From positions 2,108,001 to 2,172,000 of the forward strand of contig NZ_JACHYB010000001.1 in assembly GCF_014192515.1 (NCBI RefSeq): DNA of 64,000 nucleotides, written 5' to 3'. Shown here in pieces: positions 8,894-16,570 of this stretch. The translations under genes were made by a program, and so were the position numbers. Numbering within the stretch: position 1 is the first letter of the stretch; every line of letters starts with the position of its first letter. The notes beneath the pieces were generated by a model. That model did no database searches and was not told the DNA's origin. It worked only from the letters and a program-made list of their open reading frames with translations. This DNA comes from Microbacter margulisiae. GTDB lineage: Bacteria; Bacteroidota; Bacteroidia; Bacteroidales; Paludibacteraceae.

Positions 8894-8965
8894 ATGAGAA
8901 TAAATTTATCCATTATTGCAGCGATTATTGCCGTCGTCGGAATCCCCTGGATTTGCCGAAGGTGA
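8894..8965 (+). CDS. Ile/Val-rich leader peptide of a transcription attenuator
   Basis: A 23-codon frame (ATG 8894, TGA 8963) encoding a peptide with seven Ile, two Val and one Leu; the core reads SIIAAIIAVVGIPWI. It sits between a good promoter and an intrinsic terminator upstream of an aminotransferase. This is the layout of amino-acid attenuators such as E. coli ilvL/ilvB leaders. The last codons and stop (8951-8965) overlap the strand that can pair with the terminator's left arm. A ribosome finishing the peptide would mask that strand and let the terminator form. A ribosome stalled at Ile/Val codons would leave it free. It has no close homolog that I recognise; the case rests on composition and geometry. 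Confidence 0.7.
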   Translation: MRINLSIIAAIIAVVGIPWICRR

Positions 8966-9033
8966 TACTATTGTTGCTGTGCAAGATATTTCAACCCCCT
9001 TTCGGCAGATGCCGGGAGGGGGCTTCTTTTTTT
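8951..9033 (+). promoter_or_regulatory. Attenuator: antiterminator and intrinsic terminator
   Basis: Terminator: arms 8995-9006 and 9011-9022 pair over 12 positions (CCCCCT with AGGGGG, CGGC with GCCG, two G-T pairs) around the loop AGAT, followed by seven T (9027-9033). Antiterminator: 8951-8962 (ATTTGCCGAAGG) pairs with 8998-9010 with one bulge and one G-T, destroying the terminator's left arm. A third segment at 8869-8878 (CTTTCGGGCA) could pair with 8954-8962, giving the classical 1:2, 2:3, 3:4 alternatives. Confidence 0.75.
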
Positions 9034-9057
9034 ATTCACTTTAATAACTTTTGTCGT

Positions 9058-10239
9058 ATGAATGCCACTGTAACAAGCCGTTTTTCCCATCGTATGGAAG
9101 GAGTTCCACGATCGTTTATCCGTGAAATACTGAAAGTAGCTATTTCGCCGGATGTGATTTCATTTGCAGGAGGTCTTCCGAATAAAGAACTGTTTCCTTT
9201 AGAAGAGCTACGGGCGAGCGCTGACAAATTAATGTCAGGTTCCGACCGTAATATCCTTCAATATGCTAATACCGAAGGATATCTGCCTCTGCGTGAGAAA
9301 ATCGCCGGACGCTATGCACGAAAGGGTATTCAAGTGAATCCGGAAAATATCCTGATCACCAACGGTTCGCAACAAGGGCTCGATTTGCTGGGAAAGATTT
9401 TTATCAACGAAGGAGACGCTGTGTTGATTGAAGAACCAGGCTATCTGGGCGCTATCCAGGCTTTCTCACTTTTCAGGCCCCGTTTCGTCACAGTTCCGAT
9501 GACACACGAAGGGATCGATACAGAGTGGATGGAGCAGGCAATCGACAACAACAACCCCCGGTTGGCTTACCTGATTCCCAATTTCCAGAATCCCTCTGGC
9601 ATCAGCTATTCGGAAGAGACACGGCATAAAGTATCGGATATCTGCAGAAGGAGGATGCTTTACCTTGTCGAGGACGATCCTTATGGAGATATCCGTTTCG
9701 AAGGAGCGCCTAAACATTCGTTGCATCACTATCTGCCGGAGCAGACCATTCTGCTGGGTACTTTTTCGAAGACTGTTGTTCCGGCTTTTCGTATGGGTTG
9801 GATTGTAGCTCCCGATGAAGTGATGGAACGTCTGGTGATTGCCAAGCAGGCTGCTGATCTGCATACCGATTACTTTACACAACGGCTGATTTATCAATAT
9901 CTTACCGATTATGATATCGATGAACATATTGCGCTGATCTGTCATTCATATGGAAAACAGGCCAAGGCCATGATGGCTGCTCTTGAGCATTGCTTCCCCA
10001 AAGAAGTACACTTTACCCGTCCCGAAGGAGGTATGTTTCTATGGGTCACCTTGCCTGAAGGACACAGTTCTATGCGTTTATTTGAAAGAGCCATACGTGA
10101 AAATGTGGCTTTTGTGCCGGGGAATCCTTTTTATGTCGATAAGGAGGATGTCAATACCTGTCGTCTCAACTTCTCCTGCTCCAATGAACCGGAGATTGAA
10201 GAAGGAGTTCGCCGGTTAGCAAAGGTTCTGGAAATGTAA
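9058..10239 (+). CDS. PLP-dependent aminotransferase, MocR/2-aminoadipate-aminotransferase-like (possible branched-chain role)
   Basis: A 393-residue fold-type I aminotransferase. The frame is open upstream of 9058 but that part is the attenuator terminator, so translation must start at MNATVTSRFSH. Family marks: FAGGLPNKELFP near the N-terminus, NGSQQGLDLLGKIF, PNFQNPSGISY, the EDDPYGDIRFEG aspartate and the PLP lysine in GTFSKTVVPAFRMGW. Close families (LysN/Aro8/ARO8-like) act on 2-aminoadipate, aromatic or branched-chain amino acids. The Ile/Val-coding leader upstream suggests it makes or recycles branched-chain amino acids; that is inference. Confidence 0.85.
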   Translation: MNATVTSRFSHRMEGVPRSFIREILKVAISPDVISFAGGLPNKELFPLEELRASADKLMSGSDRNILQYANTEGYLPLREKIAGRYARKGIQVNPENILITNGSQQGLDLLGKIFINEGDAVLIEEPGYLGAIQAFSLFRPRFVTVPMTHEGIDTEWMEQAIDNNNPRLAYLIPNFQNPSGISYSEETRHKVSDICRRRMLYLVEDDPYGDIRFEGAPKHSLHHYLPEQTILLGTFSKTVVPAFRMGWIVAPDEVMERLVIAKQAADLHTDYFTQRLIYQYLTDYDIDEHIALICHSYGKQAKAMMAALEHCFPKEVHFTRPEGGMFLWVTLPEGHSSMRLFERAIRENVAFVPGNPFYVDKEDVNTCRLNFSCSNEPEIEEGVRRLAKVLEM

Positions 10240-10284
10240 CAAATTAAGTGTTTATTATGCAGTCATGAACCCATTCTCATTTTT

Positions 10285-10316
10285 ATTCTTTCAAGGGATA
10301 CATACCTCAAAAGAAT
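10285..10316 (+). other. Hairpin downstream of the aminotransferase
   Basis: ATTCTTT (10285-10291) and AAAGAAT (10310-10316) pair, with an inner AGG/CCT match. A TATTTTTG -7-like element follows at 10323-10330, which may serve the PII gene. No T-run is present, so termination is uncertain. Confidence 0.35.
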
Positions 10317-10428
10317 AAGTGCTATTTTTGTTGACATGAAACGGGCATGACAGAGGTTTAATTATGGGGCTGTAGGTTTTAATTCCGGTTATGGGCGTTT
10401 CATCTATTCTTTTCAAAATTATTATCCT

Positions 10429-10785
10429 ATGAAAAAGATTGAAGCGATTATTCGCACCTCCAAGTTTGGAGAAGTAAAGGAAGCTTTACGTGAAGCAGGC
10501 ATTGATTTCTTCTCATACTGGGATGTAACCGGCGTTGGGAATGAAATAACAAGAGGAGAACATTCATATCGCGGGACAGTTTATGACACAAGTTTTATTC
10601 CCCGGCAGTTACTCACGATTGTTGTACGTGATGTCAATTTACAGAAAACAGTCGATGCTATTCTCAAGTCAGCACAGACAGGAGTGATTGGCGACGGGAA
10701 GATCTTCATATCAGATATCATTGAATCATACCGTATCAGGAATGCTGAAAAAGGAGACACTTCCTTATACAACAAGGAGGAATAA
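10429..10785 (+). CDS. PII-family nitrogen regulatory protein
   Basis: A 118-residue PII protein. It begins MKKIEAIIRTSKFGEVKEAL, has the T-loop with both tyrosines (RGEHSYRGTVYD, residues 42-53) and the following beta strand LLTIVVRDV. The C-loop GVIGDGKIFISDI is the PII signature that binds ATP/ADP. PII trimers sense 2-oxoglutarate and adenylates and control nitrogen assimilation enzymes or AmtB. No amtB, glnA or gltB gene is adjacent, so its target is unclear. It stands alone between an aminotransferase and a pectinase gene. Confidence 0.92.
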   Translation: MKKIEAIIRTSKFGEVKEALREAGIDFFSYWDVTGVGNEITRGEHSYRGTVYDTSFIPRQLLTIVVRDVNLQKTVDAILKSAQTGVIGDGKIFISDIIESYRIRNAEKGDTSLYNKEE

Positions 10786-10863
10786 CGGTTAAGATAACCA
10801 GTCTTGCGTTTTAATCCGTAAAATCACAGAAATCAATTCATCTTCAAATCAAATAATAATCAC

Positions 10864-12180
10864 ATGAACTTTCGTTATTCATTATTCATCGGGTTGGGGT
10901 TGTTGCTTACGACTGGGCAGACCCTGCAAGCTCAATCGGGCTACGTAGCTCCAACATTGCCGTCAATTCCTGCTAAGGAATTTAATATTAAAGCGTACGG
11001 GGCTGTCAGTGACAATAAAACCGACAATACTCAGGCGGTTCAGGATGCTATTGACGCGGCAGGTAAAGCAGGGGGAGGATGCGTGGTGATTCCTTCAGGA
11101 ACCTATTTGTGCGGTCCACTACAATTTATCAGTAACCTGAATTTTCATCTGGATTCTGCTGCTGTATTGCGATTCTTACCTTTCGACAGGTATCCCGGCG
11201 GATTAAAAGAGGGCAGGAGTTTTATCAGCGGCTCCAGACTTCATGATATTGCCATTACTGGGAAAGGTACCATCGACGGGCAGGGAAGTCCGTGGTGGCC
11301 TTATGCCAAGGTCAAAGGGGCAAGACGCCCGCGGATGATTGTGCTCCATAGTTGTGACAAGGTTTTAATTGAAAATGTCACCCTGATGAACTCACCGATG
11401 TTTCATATTGCCATTAGCGGGAAATCGTCCAATGTAACCGTGAGCGGTGTAACGGTTCGCGCCCCGGCATCGACCGATCCTGTCAATCCGAGTCATAACA
11501 CCGATGCCTGTGATGTTACCGGAAAGCACATTCTGATCAAAAACTGCGATATCAGTACCGGTGACGATGATTACACCTGTGGCGGCGGGACATCGGATGT
11601 ACTGATCATCAACTGCAAGTATGGCAATGGTCACGGGGTTTCAATCGGTAGTCCTACATTTGGAGGCATCTCCAATATAACGGTGGAAAATTGCACGTTT
11701 ACGAATACCGACTGCGGCATTCGCATTAAGTCTGACCGTGATCGCGGCGGGGAAGTTAAGGACCTGATTTACCGGAATCTCACAATGAAGAATGTGGGTA
11801 TTCCCATTCTGATTTATGCCTCTTATAATGCGAAGGATCGCGAATACCGCAACTTGCAGAAAATAACACCGGAGATAGCCGGAACGTATCCTTCGGCTCC
11901 TGTTACCGATCGTACTCCGGTGTACCGTAATATTATCTTCCAGAATATCACGGCTACAGCTCAAAAGGGTAATCGTGCCGGATTAATATGGGGATTGCCG
12001 GAAGCACCGGTTTCCAATGTCCTGATGCAAAATGTCCATATTGTTGCTGATAAACCTTTCGGCATCTTCTTTGCCAACAATGTCCGGATGGAGAATTGCC
12101 AAATCATAACAAACCAAGGAAAAAACAAACTCGCCGTTACCCATTCGCAGGTTCTCCTCGATGGGAAAGAGATAAAATAA
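10864..12180 (+). CDS. Glycoside hydrolase family 28 (polygalacturonase-like), secreted
   Basis: A 438-residue protein with a signal peptide (about 1-23, ending TLQAQ) and a right-handed parallel beta-helix. GH28 catalytic motifs are complete: NTDAC (about 212), GDDDY (about 232-235), GHGVSIG (about 257) and RIKSDRDRGG (about 288). GH28 enzymes hydrolyse alpha-1,4-galacturonan or rhamnogalacturonan, in the periplasm or at the surface of Bacteroidota. The start NIKAYGAVSDNKTDNTQAVQDAI is the usual pectate-lyase-superfamily opening. No other pectin-utilisation genes are adjacent, so this is an isolated accessory enzyme. It is followed by a strong bidirectional terminator. Confidence 0.93.
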   Translation: MNFRYSLFIGLGLLLTTGQTLQAQSGYVAPTLPSIPAKEFNIKAYGAVSDNKTDNTQAVQDAIDAAGKAGGGCVVIPSGTYLCGPLQFISNLNFHLDSAAVLRFLPFDRYPGGLKEGRSFISGSRLHDIAITGKGTIDGQGSPWWPYAKVKGARRPRMIVLHSCDKVLIENVTLMNSPMFHIAISGKSSNVTVSGVTVRAPASTDPVNPSHNTDACDVTGKHILIKNCDISTGDDDYTCGGGTSDVLIINCKYGNGHGVSIGSPTFGGISNITVENCTFTNTDCGIRIKSDRDRGGEVKDLIYRNLTMKNVGIPILIYASYNAKDREYRNLQKITPEIAGTYPSAPVTDRTPVYRNIIFQNITATAQKGNRAGLIWGLPEAPVSNVLMQNVHIVADKPFGIFFANNVRMENCQIITNQGKNKLAVTHSQVLLDGKEIK

Positions 12181-12216
12181 TCCGGAAAGATATTGCATTA
12201 CTGCATCCTCCTGGAG

Positions 12217-12261
12217 AAAAACAAAAGAGACTTTCACCCTTAATGAAAGTCTCTTTTGTTT
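12217..12261. terminator. Bidirectional terminator, 19-bp perfect stem
   Basis: Arms 12217-12235 and 12243-12261 are perfectly complementary (core GAGACTTTCA/TGAAAGTCTC) with a 7-base loop and A/T-rich ends on both sides. It separates the GH28 gene from the convergent cupin gene. Confidence 0.9.
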
Positions 12262-12286
12262 TATGACTCAAACAGATGATTCGTTG

Positions 12287-12724
12287 TTATTCATCAAACA
12301 TACTGTTGGAATAGGGACCAACATACTTTACTTTGTGGGCATCGGGGAGATGAACGATTTCCGGAACATTAACAGCATCGAAATCAATATAGATCAACTT
12401 CTCGGTGTCGGAACCGTTGCGGATCACATGAGTGCCTTCCGGGCCGGTAGGGAATGATATGGCATCACCTGCCTTCACTGTGATTTCTCCTTTGACCGTG
12501 CGCACAATGCCGGTGCCGTTGATGATATAAAACACCTCTTCATTCATTTCGTGATAGTGGTAACCGAAAGCCTGATTACCCGGCTCCACTTCAACAAAAC
12601 TGGCTTTGCATTTGGTAAAATAATCGGATGAAACCACCGGCTTAACGGTAAATTCGTTCCCGGCTCCTCTGTTGATTGTTTCGCCTTCCGCTGTGTGGTA
12701 ATTTTTTACACTTACTTCTTTCAT
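12287..12724 (-). CDS. Small cupin-domain protein
   Basis: A 145-residue single-cupin protein. Cupin motif 1 is GYHYHEMNEEVFYIINGTG (metal ligands His-His-Glu) and motif 2 is GDAISFPTGPEGTHVIRNG. Such proteins bind a metal and may be sugar isomerases, dioxygenases or ligand sensors; the substrate is unknown. The gene is divergent from an HxlR-type regulator at 13139, a common arrangement in which the regulator controls the neighbour. Confidence 0.85.
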   Translation of the reverse strand: MKEVSVKNYHTAEGETINRGAGNEFTVKPVVSSDYFTKCKASFVEVEPGNQAFGYHYHEMNEEVFYIINGTGIVRTVKGEITVKAGDAISFPTGPEGTHVIRNGSDTEKLIYIDFDAVNVPEIVHLPDAHKVKYVGPYSNSMFDE

Positions 12725-13138
12725 ACGTTTGTTTTTTAATTAAGAATGTATGGAACCCGCATGTCTTATTATCATATTCTTAGAGGTGAATAATTTATAT
12801 GCTTGTTTCATACTTATTTTTCTCCCTGTTTAGTAATTCATATACATATAAGGCAATGCACACTTTTACAGGGTTTATCTTCGTTTTCCCTTTTTTTCCG
12901 TTCAATAGATATCGAACAGTGTATCAATAACTAGAATACAAATATATAATCCGTAACCCCCTTCATGCAAACGGGTTAGTAACGCACTTATTTTGTTAGA
13001 ATTGTTTATTATCAATTGATTATCAATCTCTGGAAAGTAAAGAATTAATCTTTTTTAGCCGGAAAGTTGCTCTTTGTTGCGGATGCTACTCTCTTTTGGA
13101 GATATTTTGTATTTTTGGGGTATTAAAAACAAAGCAAG
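12725..13138. other. Divergent control region between cupin and HxlR genes
   Basis: No gene seen. A minus-strand promoter lies at 12939-12971. Two tandem 11-base words beginning ATTATCAAT occur at 13008-13018 and 13019-13029, one DNA turn apart, and may be a regulator binding site. TATTTTTG at 13110-13117 is a -7-like element for the HxlR gene. Confidence 0.45.
12939..12971 (-). promoter_or_regulatory. Likely promoter of the cupin gene
   Basis: On the minus strand TTTG (12971-12968), 21 bases, TATATTTG (12946-12939). It implies a long leader of about 200 bases before the cupin start. Confidence 0.5.
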
Positions 13139-13474
13139 ATGCAAGAGCTCGATTTAAGGTATCCCAATTGTCCCGTCCGGAATGTTTTGATCCGATTCAG
13201 TGATAAATGGTCATTGCTGACTTTGCGGAATATTGAGCGGAACGGGAAAATGCGGTATAAGGAGATAGGGAATGCGATTCCTGATATATCGCAGAAGATG
13301 CTTTCCAGTACCCTGAAACATTTGGAAGAAGATCATTTGATTGTCCGGGAAGCTTATGCCGAGATTCCTCCCCGGGTAGAGTATTCGTTAAGCGAGATGG
13401 GCAAAAGTCTGATGCCTGTCATCCAGTCGTTGATTGACTGGTCGCTGGCTCATTTTGAAGAAGTGACAAGATGA
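13139..13474 (+). CDS. HxlR-family winged-helix regulator
   Basis: A 111-residue HxlR protein with the family's N-terminal cysteine in NCPVRNVLIRFSDKWSLLTL and the winged helix RYKEIGNAIPDISQKMLSSTLKHLEEDHLI. HxlR proteins sense aldehydes, quinones or thiol stress through that cysteine and bind DNA as dimers. It is divergent from the cupin gene, its most likely target. It converges on the Crp/Fnr gene with nine bases between the stops. Confidence 0.92.
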   Translation: MQELDLRYPNCPVRNVLIRFSDKWSLLTLRNIERNGKMRYKEIGNAIPDISQKMLSSTLKHLEEDHLIVREAYAEIPPRVEYSLSEMGKSLMPVIQSLIDWSLAHFEEVTR

Positions 13475-13483
13475 CCTACCGGT

Positions 13484-14179
13484 TTATCCGTGCTTGCTGA
13501 TCTCTTCCAGTCGTTCGCGATGGAGGATAACGACGCTTTTATCGGTCAGATCGACAATACCTTCTTTTTCAAGGTTCTTCAGAATCTTCACGGCACTTTC
13601 GGTGGAGATTCCTGCGAAATCGGCAATCTCCTTACGGGTAAGGTAGGCGGTGACATCTATGCCGTTGAAGTTTTCAGAAGTAAGATAGAGCAAGGCATCG
13701 GCCATGTGTCCGTTCATTTGTTTATAGATCAGGTTGCGGACAACGCTAAAAAAACGGGTATTTTGTTCGCAATAGCGTCTGATAATGGTGTAGGCGAACG
13801 CTCCGTTTTGTTTCACCACTTTGCTCAACGCCTCCTTTTCGATGAGGTACACCTGCGTTTCGGTCAACGCAGTTGCCGAATAGGGATAGACGGACTCTCC
13901 GAACACTGCCGAAAGCCCAAGAAATTCGCCCGACTGGACAATCTGCAGGTTGTAATTGTGTGTGCTGTCTCCTTCAACGTACTGTTTCACCAATCCGCTC
14001 ATGATAAACAAAACGTACGATGCAAATGTTCCCTGTTTGGTCAGGTTCTCTCCTTTGCGAAAAACCACCTGCGTTTTGCTGGCCCGGATCATGGCGGCTT
14101 CTTCTTCCGAAAGCATCTGAAAACATGGCGCCTGGATGTCGCAAATAAACTCCCTGTCTGTTTCGATTAACGGTTTCAT
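13484..14179 (-). CDS. Crp/Fnr-family regulator 1
   Basis: A 231-residue regulator: N-terminal cyclic-nucleotide-binding-type beta-roll (VVFRKGENLTKQGTFASYVLFIMSGLVK, GEFLGLSAVFGE), dimer helix, and a C-terminal winged helix (LTRKEIADFAGISTESAVKILKNLEKEGIV). Two cysteines lie near the start (Cys13, Cys19); a full FNR [4Fe-4S] ligand set is not evident. It is divergent from the OsmC-thioredoxin operon and an ATCAAT-N6-ATTGAT palindrome lies between them, so it probably controls that operon. The effector is unknown. Confidence 0.9.
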   Translation of the reverse strand: MKPLIETDREFICDIQAPCFQMLSEEEAAMIRASKTQVVFRKGENLTKQGTFASYVLFIMSGLVKQYVEGDSTHNYNLQIVQSGEFLGLSAVFGESVYPYSATALTETQVYLIEKEALSKVVKQNGAFAYTIIRRYCEQNTRFFSVVRNLIYKQMNGHMADALLYLTSENFNGIDVTAYLTRKEIADFAGISTESAVKILKNLEKEGIVDLTDKSVVILHRERLEEISKHG

Positions 14180-14221
14180 CTCTTTCTATTTCTTTCAAAA
14201 ACGCACAAAGATAAGGCATAA

Positions 14222-14239
14222 ATCAATAAAAACATTGAT
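14222..14239. promoter_or_regulatory. Palindrome, possible Crp/Fnr operator
   Basis: ATCAAT (14222-14227) and ATTGAT (14234-14239) are inverted around six bases, 43 bases upstream of the regulator start and between it and the divergent operon. A -7-like TACCTTTG (14304-14311) for the operon lies downstream. Confidence 0.45.
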
Positions 14240-14372
14240 CTATTTCAATTGTGTGGTTAAAACATCCGCTGCCGGATCGCTTTTATTCGCTTTTCGCAAT
14301 TACTACCTTTGCCAACGTAAATAATTCGTAAGACTCAACACAACGGTTATATAATCTATAAACACAAACACA

Positions 14373-14792
14373 ATGAAACAAACACTTTCAACAAGCTGGA
14401 AAGGCAACATGAAATTTGACGCTTTGGTAAGCGGTCATCATCATGTTGTTATGGACGCGCTTCCGGATGTAGGAGGCGAAGATAGCGGGCCTCGTCCCAA
14501 AGAACTGATGCTGGCTTCATTAGCAGGATGTACAGGAATGGATGTTATTTCTATCCTGAAAAAAATGCGCGTTGAGGTCGAAGCATTCGATATGGATATT
14601 GTTGCCGATATTACGGAGGAACATCCGAAACATTACACAGCAATGCATATCATTTATAAACTGAAAGGGAAAAATATCGATCCCGAAAAAGTAAAAAAAG
14701 CCGTCGACCTGTCGCAGGAGAAATATTGTGGTGTTTCCGCAGCGTATCGCAAGGCACTCACATTGACGTATGAAATTCAGATTAGCGAATAA
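14373..14792 (+). CDS. OsmC/Ohr-family protein
   Basis: A 139-residue OsmC-fold protein with both redox cysteines in context: LASLAGCTGMDV (Cys53) and EKYCGVSAAYRKA (near Cys115). Family members reduce organic hydroperoxides or, in some cases, process persulfides with a reactive Cys pair. It is the first gene of a five-gene run (OsmC, thioredoxin-like, TrxB-like, Trx, 4Fe-4S protein) with gaps of 24, -4, 19 and 8 bases, so it very probably draws electrons from that chain. Confidence 0.92.
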   Translation: MKQTLSTSWKGNMKFDALVSGHHHVVMDALPDVGGEDSGPRPKELMLASLAGCTGMDVISILKKMRVEVEAFDMDIVADITEEHPKHYTAMHIIYKLKGKNIDPEKVKKAVDLSQEKYCGVSAAYRKALTLTYEIQISE

Positions 14793-14816
14793 TAAACCAA
14801 TTAGATATTCAAATTT

Positions 14817-15182
14817 ATGTTGTACACAAATTTAAAACACATTGAAACAGCTGCTCAGCTGGAAAAAGCAATTAGTGATAACGAAAATGTAATGGTAGTT
14901 TGTGGCCGTATGGGCCCTATGTGTATTCCGGTTTACGGCATTGCCGAAGATATTGAAGACGAATACAAACATGTACAATTCTTTGACATGGAGTTTGATA
15001 ATCCCGAAGCAGTGGTTATCCGCCGTTTGCCTGAGGTAAGAGGCTTTATGGGGATTCCTTTTACGATCTATTACAAAAATGGGAAAGTAGTAAAGGCTAC
15101 ATCCAGCATTCAAACCAAAGAGCAGGTAACGACTATTTTAAACAAGGAATTCGGAGCACCTGCAAATAAGAAGACATTATGA
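14817..15182 (+). CDS. Thioredoxin-like protein without a CxxC site
   Basis: A 121-residue thioredoxin-fold protein. Where thioredoxin has WCGPCK this one reads VVCGRMGPMCIPVYG, with cysteines at 29 and 36 (CX6C) instead of CxxC. The later GIPFTIYYKNGKVV corresponds to the cis-Pro strand (SIPTxxxFKNG in thioredoxin). Either Cys36 works alone (as in monothiol carriers) or the two form a wider disulfide; the sequence cannot decide. It overlaps the thioredoxin-reductase gene by four bases, suggesting a fixed partnership. Confidence 0.8.
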   Translation: MLYTNLKHIETAAQLEKAISDNENVMVVCGRMGPMCIPVYGIAEDIEDEYKHVQFFDMEFDNPEAVVIRRLPEVRGFMGIPFTIYYKNGKVVKATSSIQTKEQVTTILNKEFGAPANKKTL

Positions 15183-16123
15183 ATGAGGTACAACAATATG
15201 ATGCCATCGTGGTCGGTGGCGGCCCTGCCGGACTGACCGCAGGCATCTATTTGTCGCGGGCACGAGTAAAGACACTTATCCTGAATGAAGGAACCCTGGG
15301 AGGGCAAATGATTCTCACGCATGAAATTGCCAACTATCCCGGAGTGGAAAGCATCAATGGATTCCAGTTGGCAAATATCATGAAGAAGCAGGCGAAGAGT
15401 TTCGGTTGTGATCTTCTGGCCAACATCAACATTGCGTCGATGAGTCTCGGTGATGATATCAAGACCATTACTCTCAGTGACGGAAAAAGCTTCAGCGCTC
15501 CTGCGGTGATTCTTTCTCCGGGTGGAAGACCCCGTACATTGGGAGTTCCCGGAGAAGGGAAATTCAAGGGACGTGGTATATCCTATTGCGCAACATGCGA
15601 CGGAGATTTTTTTACAGATAAGGAAATTGTGGTGGTCGGTGGCGGAAATTCAGCGCTCGAAGAAGCCGTCTCTTTAACCAAGTATGCATCTAAAGTGACC
15701 ATCGTACACCAATTCGACCATTTCCAGGCATTTGAACATGCTATTGAAGAAGCGAAGAAGCATCCAAAAATCAGTTTCATCATGGAATCTACCATTTCGG
15801 CATTTCACGGTGAAAACGGATTGGAAAGCGTCGATATCCTGAATCTGAAAACCAACGCCGTCACTCCGTTCAAAACAGATGGTGTCTTTATTTTTATCGG
15901 TTATGTGGCCAACACTGAAAACCTGAAAGGTATGGTTGCCCTGAACGATTGGGGAGAGATTGTGGTGAACAGCGATTTGGAAACAAATCTGCCCGGTGTG
16001 TTTGCTGCAGGCGATTGCATCGCCAAGCGCTACCGACAGGTGACAACTGCTGTAGGCGAAGGAACCGTGGCTGCGTTGGCTGCATCCAATTACCTGCACC
16101 GCAGAAAACAATCACATTCATAA
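15179..16123 (+). CDS. Thioredoxin reductase-like flavoprotein with altered NADPH site
   Basis: A 314-residue low-Mr thioredoxin reductase: FAD site VVGGGPAGLTAGIYL (about 11-25), redox pair CATC (Cys137, Cys140), nucleotide site VVVGGGNSALEEA, and C-terminal FAD segment GVFAAGDC. The HRRxxFR element that holds the 2'-phosphate of NADPH reads H-Q-F-D-H-F-Q at 177-183, with no arginine. From known structures this argues against NADPH and for NADH or another donor such as ferredoxin or F420. The adjacent membrane 4Fe-4S protein makes a non-NADPH donor attractive; this is inference. I leave the symbol blank because the donor may differ from TrxB. Confidence 0.9.
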   Translation: MNEVQQYDAIVVGGGPAGLTAGIYLSRARVKTLILNEGTLGGQMILTHEIANYPGVESINGFQLANIMKKQAKSFGCDLLANINIASMSLGDDIKTITLSDGKSFSAPAVILSPGGRPRTLGVPGEGKFKGRGISYCATCDGDFFTDKEIVVVGGGNSALEEAVSLTKYASKVTIVHQFDHFQAFEHAIEEAKKHPKISFIMESTISAFHGENGLESVDILNLKTNAVTPFKTDGVFIFIGYVANTENLKGMVALNDWGEIVVNSDLETNLPGVFAAGDCIAKRYRQVTTAVGEGTVAALAASNYLHRRKQSHS

Positions 16124-16142
16124 TCTATTAATCAGAATTTTT

Positions 16143-16562
16143 ATGACCATATTTTTTCTTGTACTGGTTGGATTGCTTATCCTGATATTCGGCTACGGCT
16201 TTTACAAAACACAAAAGATGCGTAACACGCCTGATGTGCCGAATAGTGAGAAGATAAAGGTATTGTCTGATAAGACATTTGCAACTCAAATAAAGAACAA
16301 CGTGGTGCTGGTTGATTTCTGGGCTTCATGGTGTATGCCTTGTAAGATGATGGCTCCGATCCTGAATGAAGTGGCCGAACAAGCCACCTCAGGCGTAACG
16401 ATCGGCAAATTGAATGTAGAGCACAACCAGGCTACGGCAACAAAATATAAAGTGCGGAGTATCCCAACCATGATATTGTTTAAGGACGGAAAAGAGGTAA
16501 CCCGTATTGTAGGTGTCAAGTCGAAAGACTTTGTTTTGAAGGAAATTGCCAAGGTGAAATAG
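16143..16562 (+). CDS. Membrane-anchored thioredoxin
   Basis: A 139-residue protein with one N-terminal membrane helix (FFLVLVGLLILIFGYGF, about 4-20), a short linker and a complete thioredoxin domain. The active site is WCMPCK (Cys64, Cys67), with Met instead of the usual Gly, and the cis-Pro is in VRSIPTMILFKDGKEV. The anchor has no cleavage site; which side of the membrane the domain faces is not certain, but basic residues after the helix (YKTQKMR) favour a cytosolic domain. Nineteen bases after the reductase gene, it is the likely reductase substrate. Confidence 0.9.
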   Translation: MTIFFLVLVGLLILIFGYGFYKTQKMRNTPDVPNSEKIKVLSDKTFATQIKNNVVLVDFWASWCMPCKMMAPILNEVAEQATSGVTIGKLNVEHNQATATKYKVRSIPTMILFKDGKEVTRIVGVKSKDFVLKEIAKVK

Positions 16563-16570
16563 TTTTTACC

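Noticed and set aside
13490..14170. Open frame of 226 codons antisense to the Crp/Fnr gene
   Set aside because: Exact antisense of a clear regulator; no independent homology or start signals.
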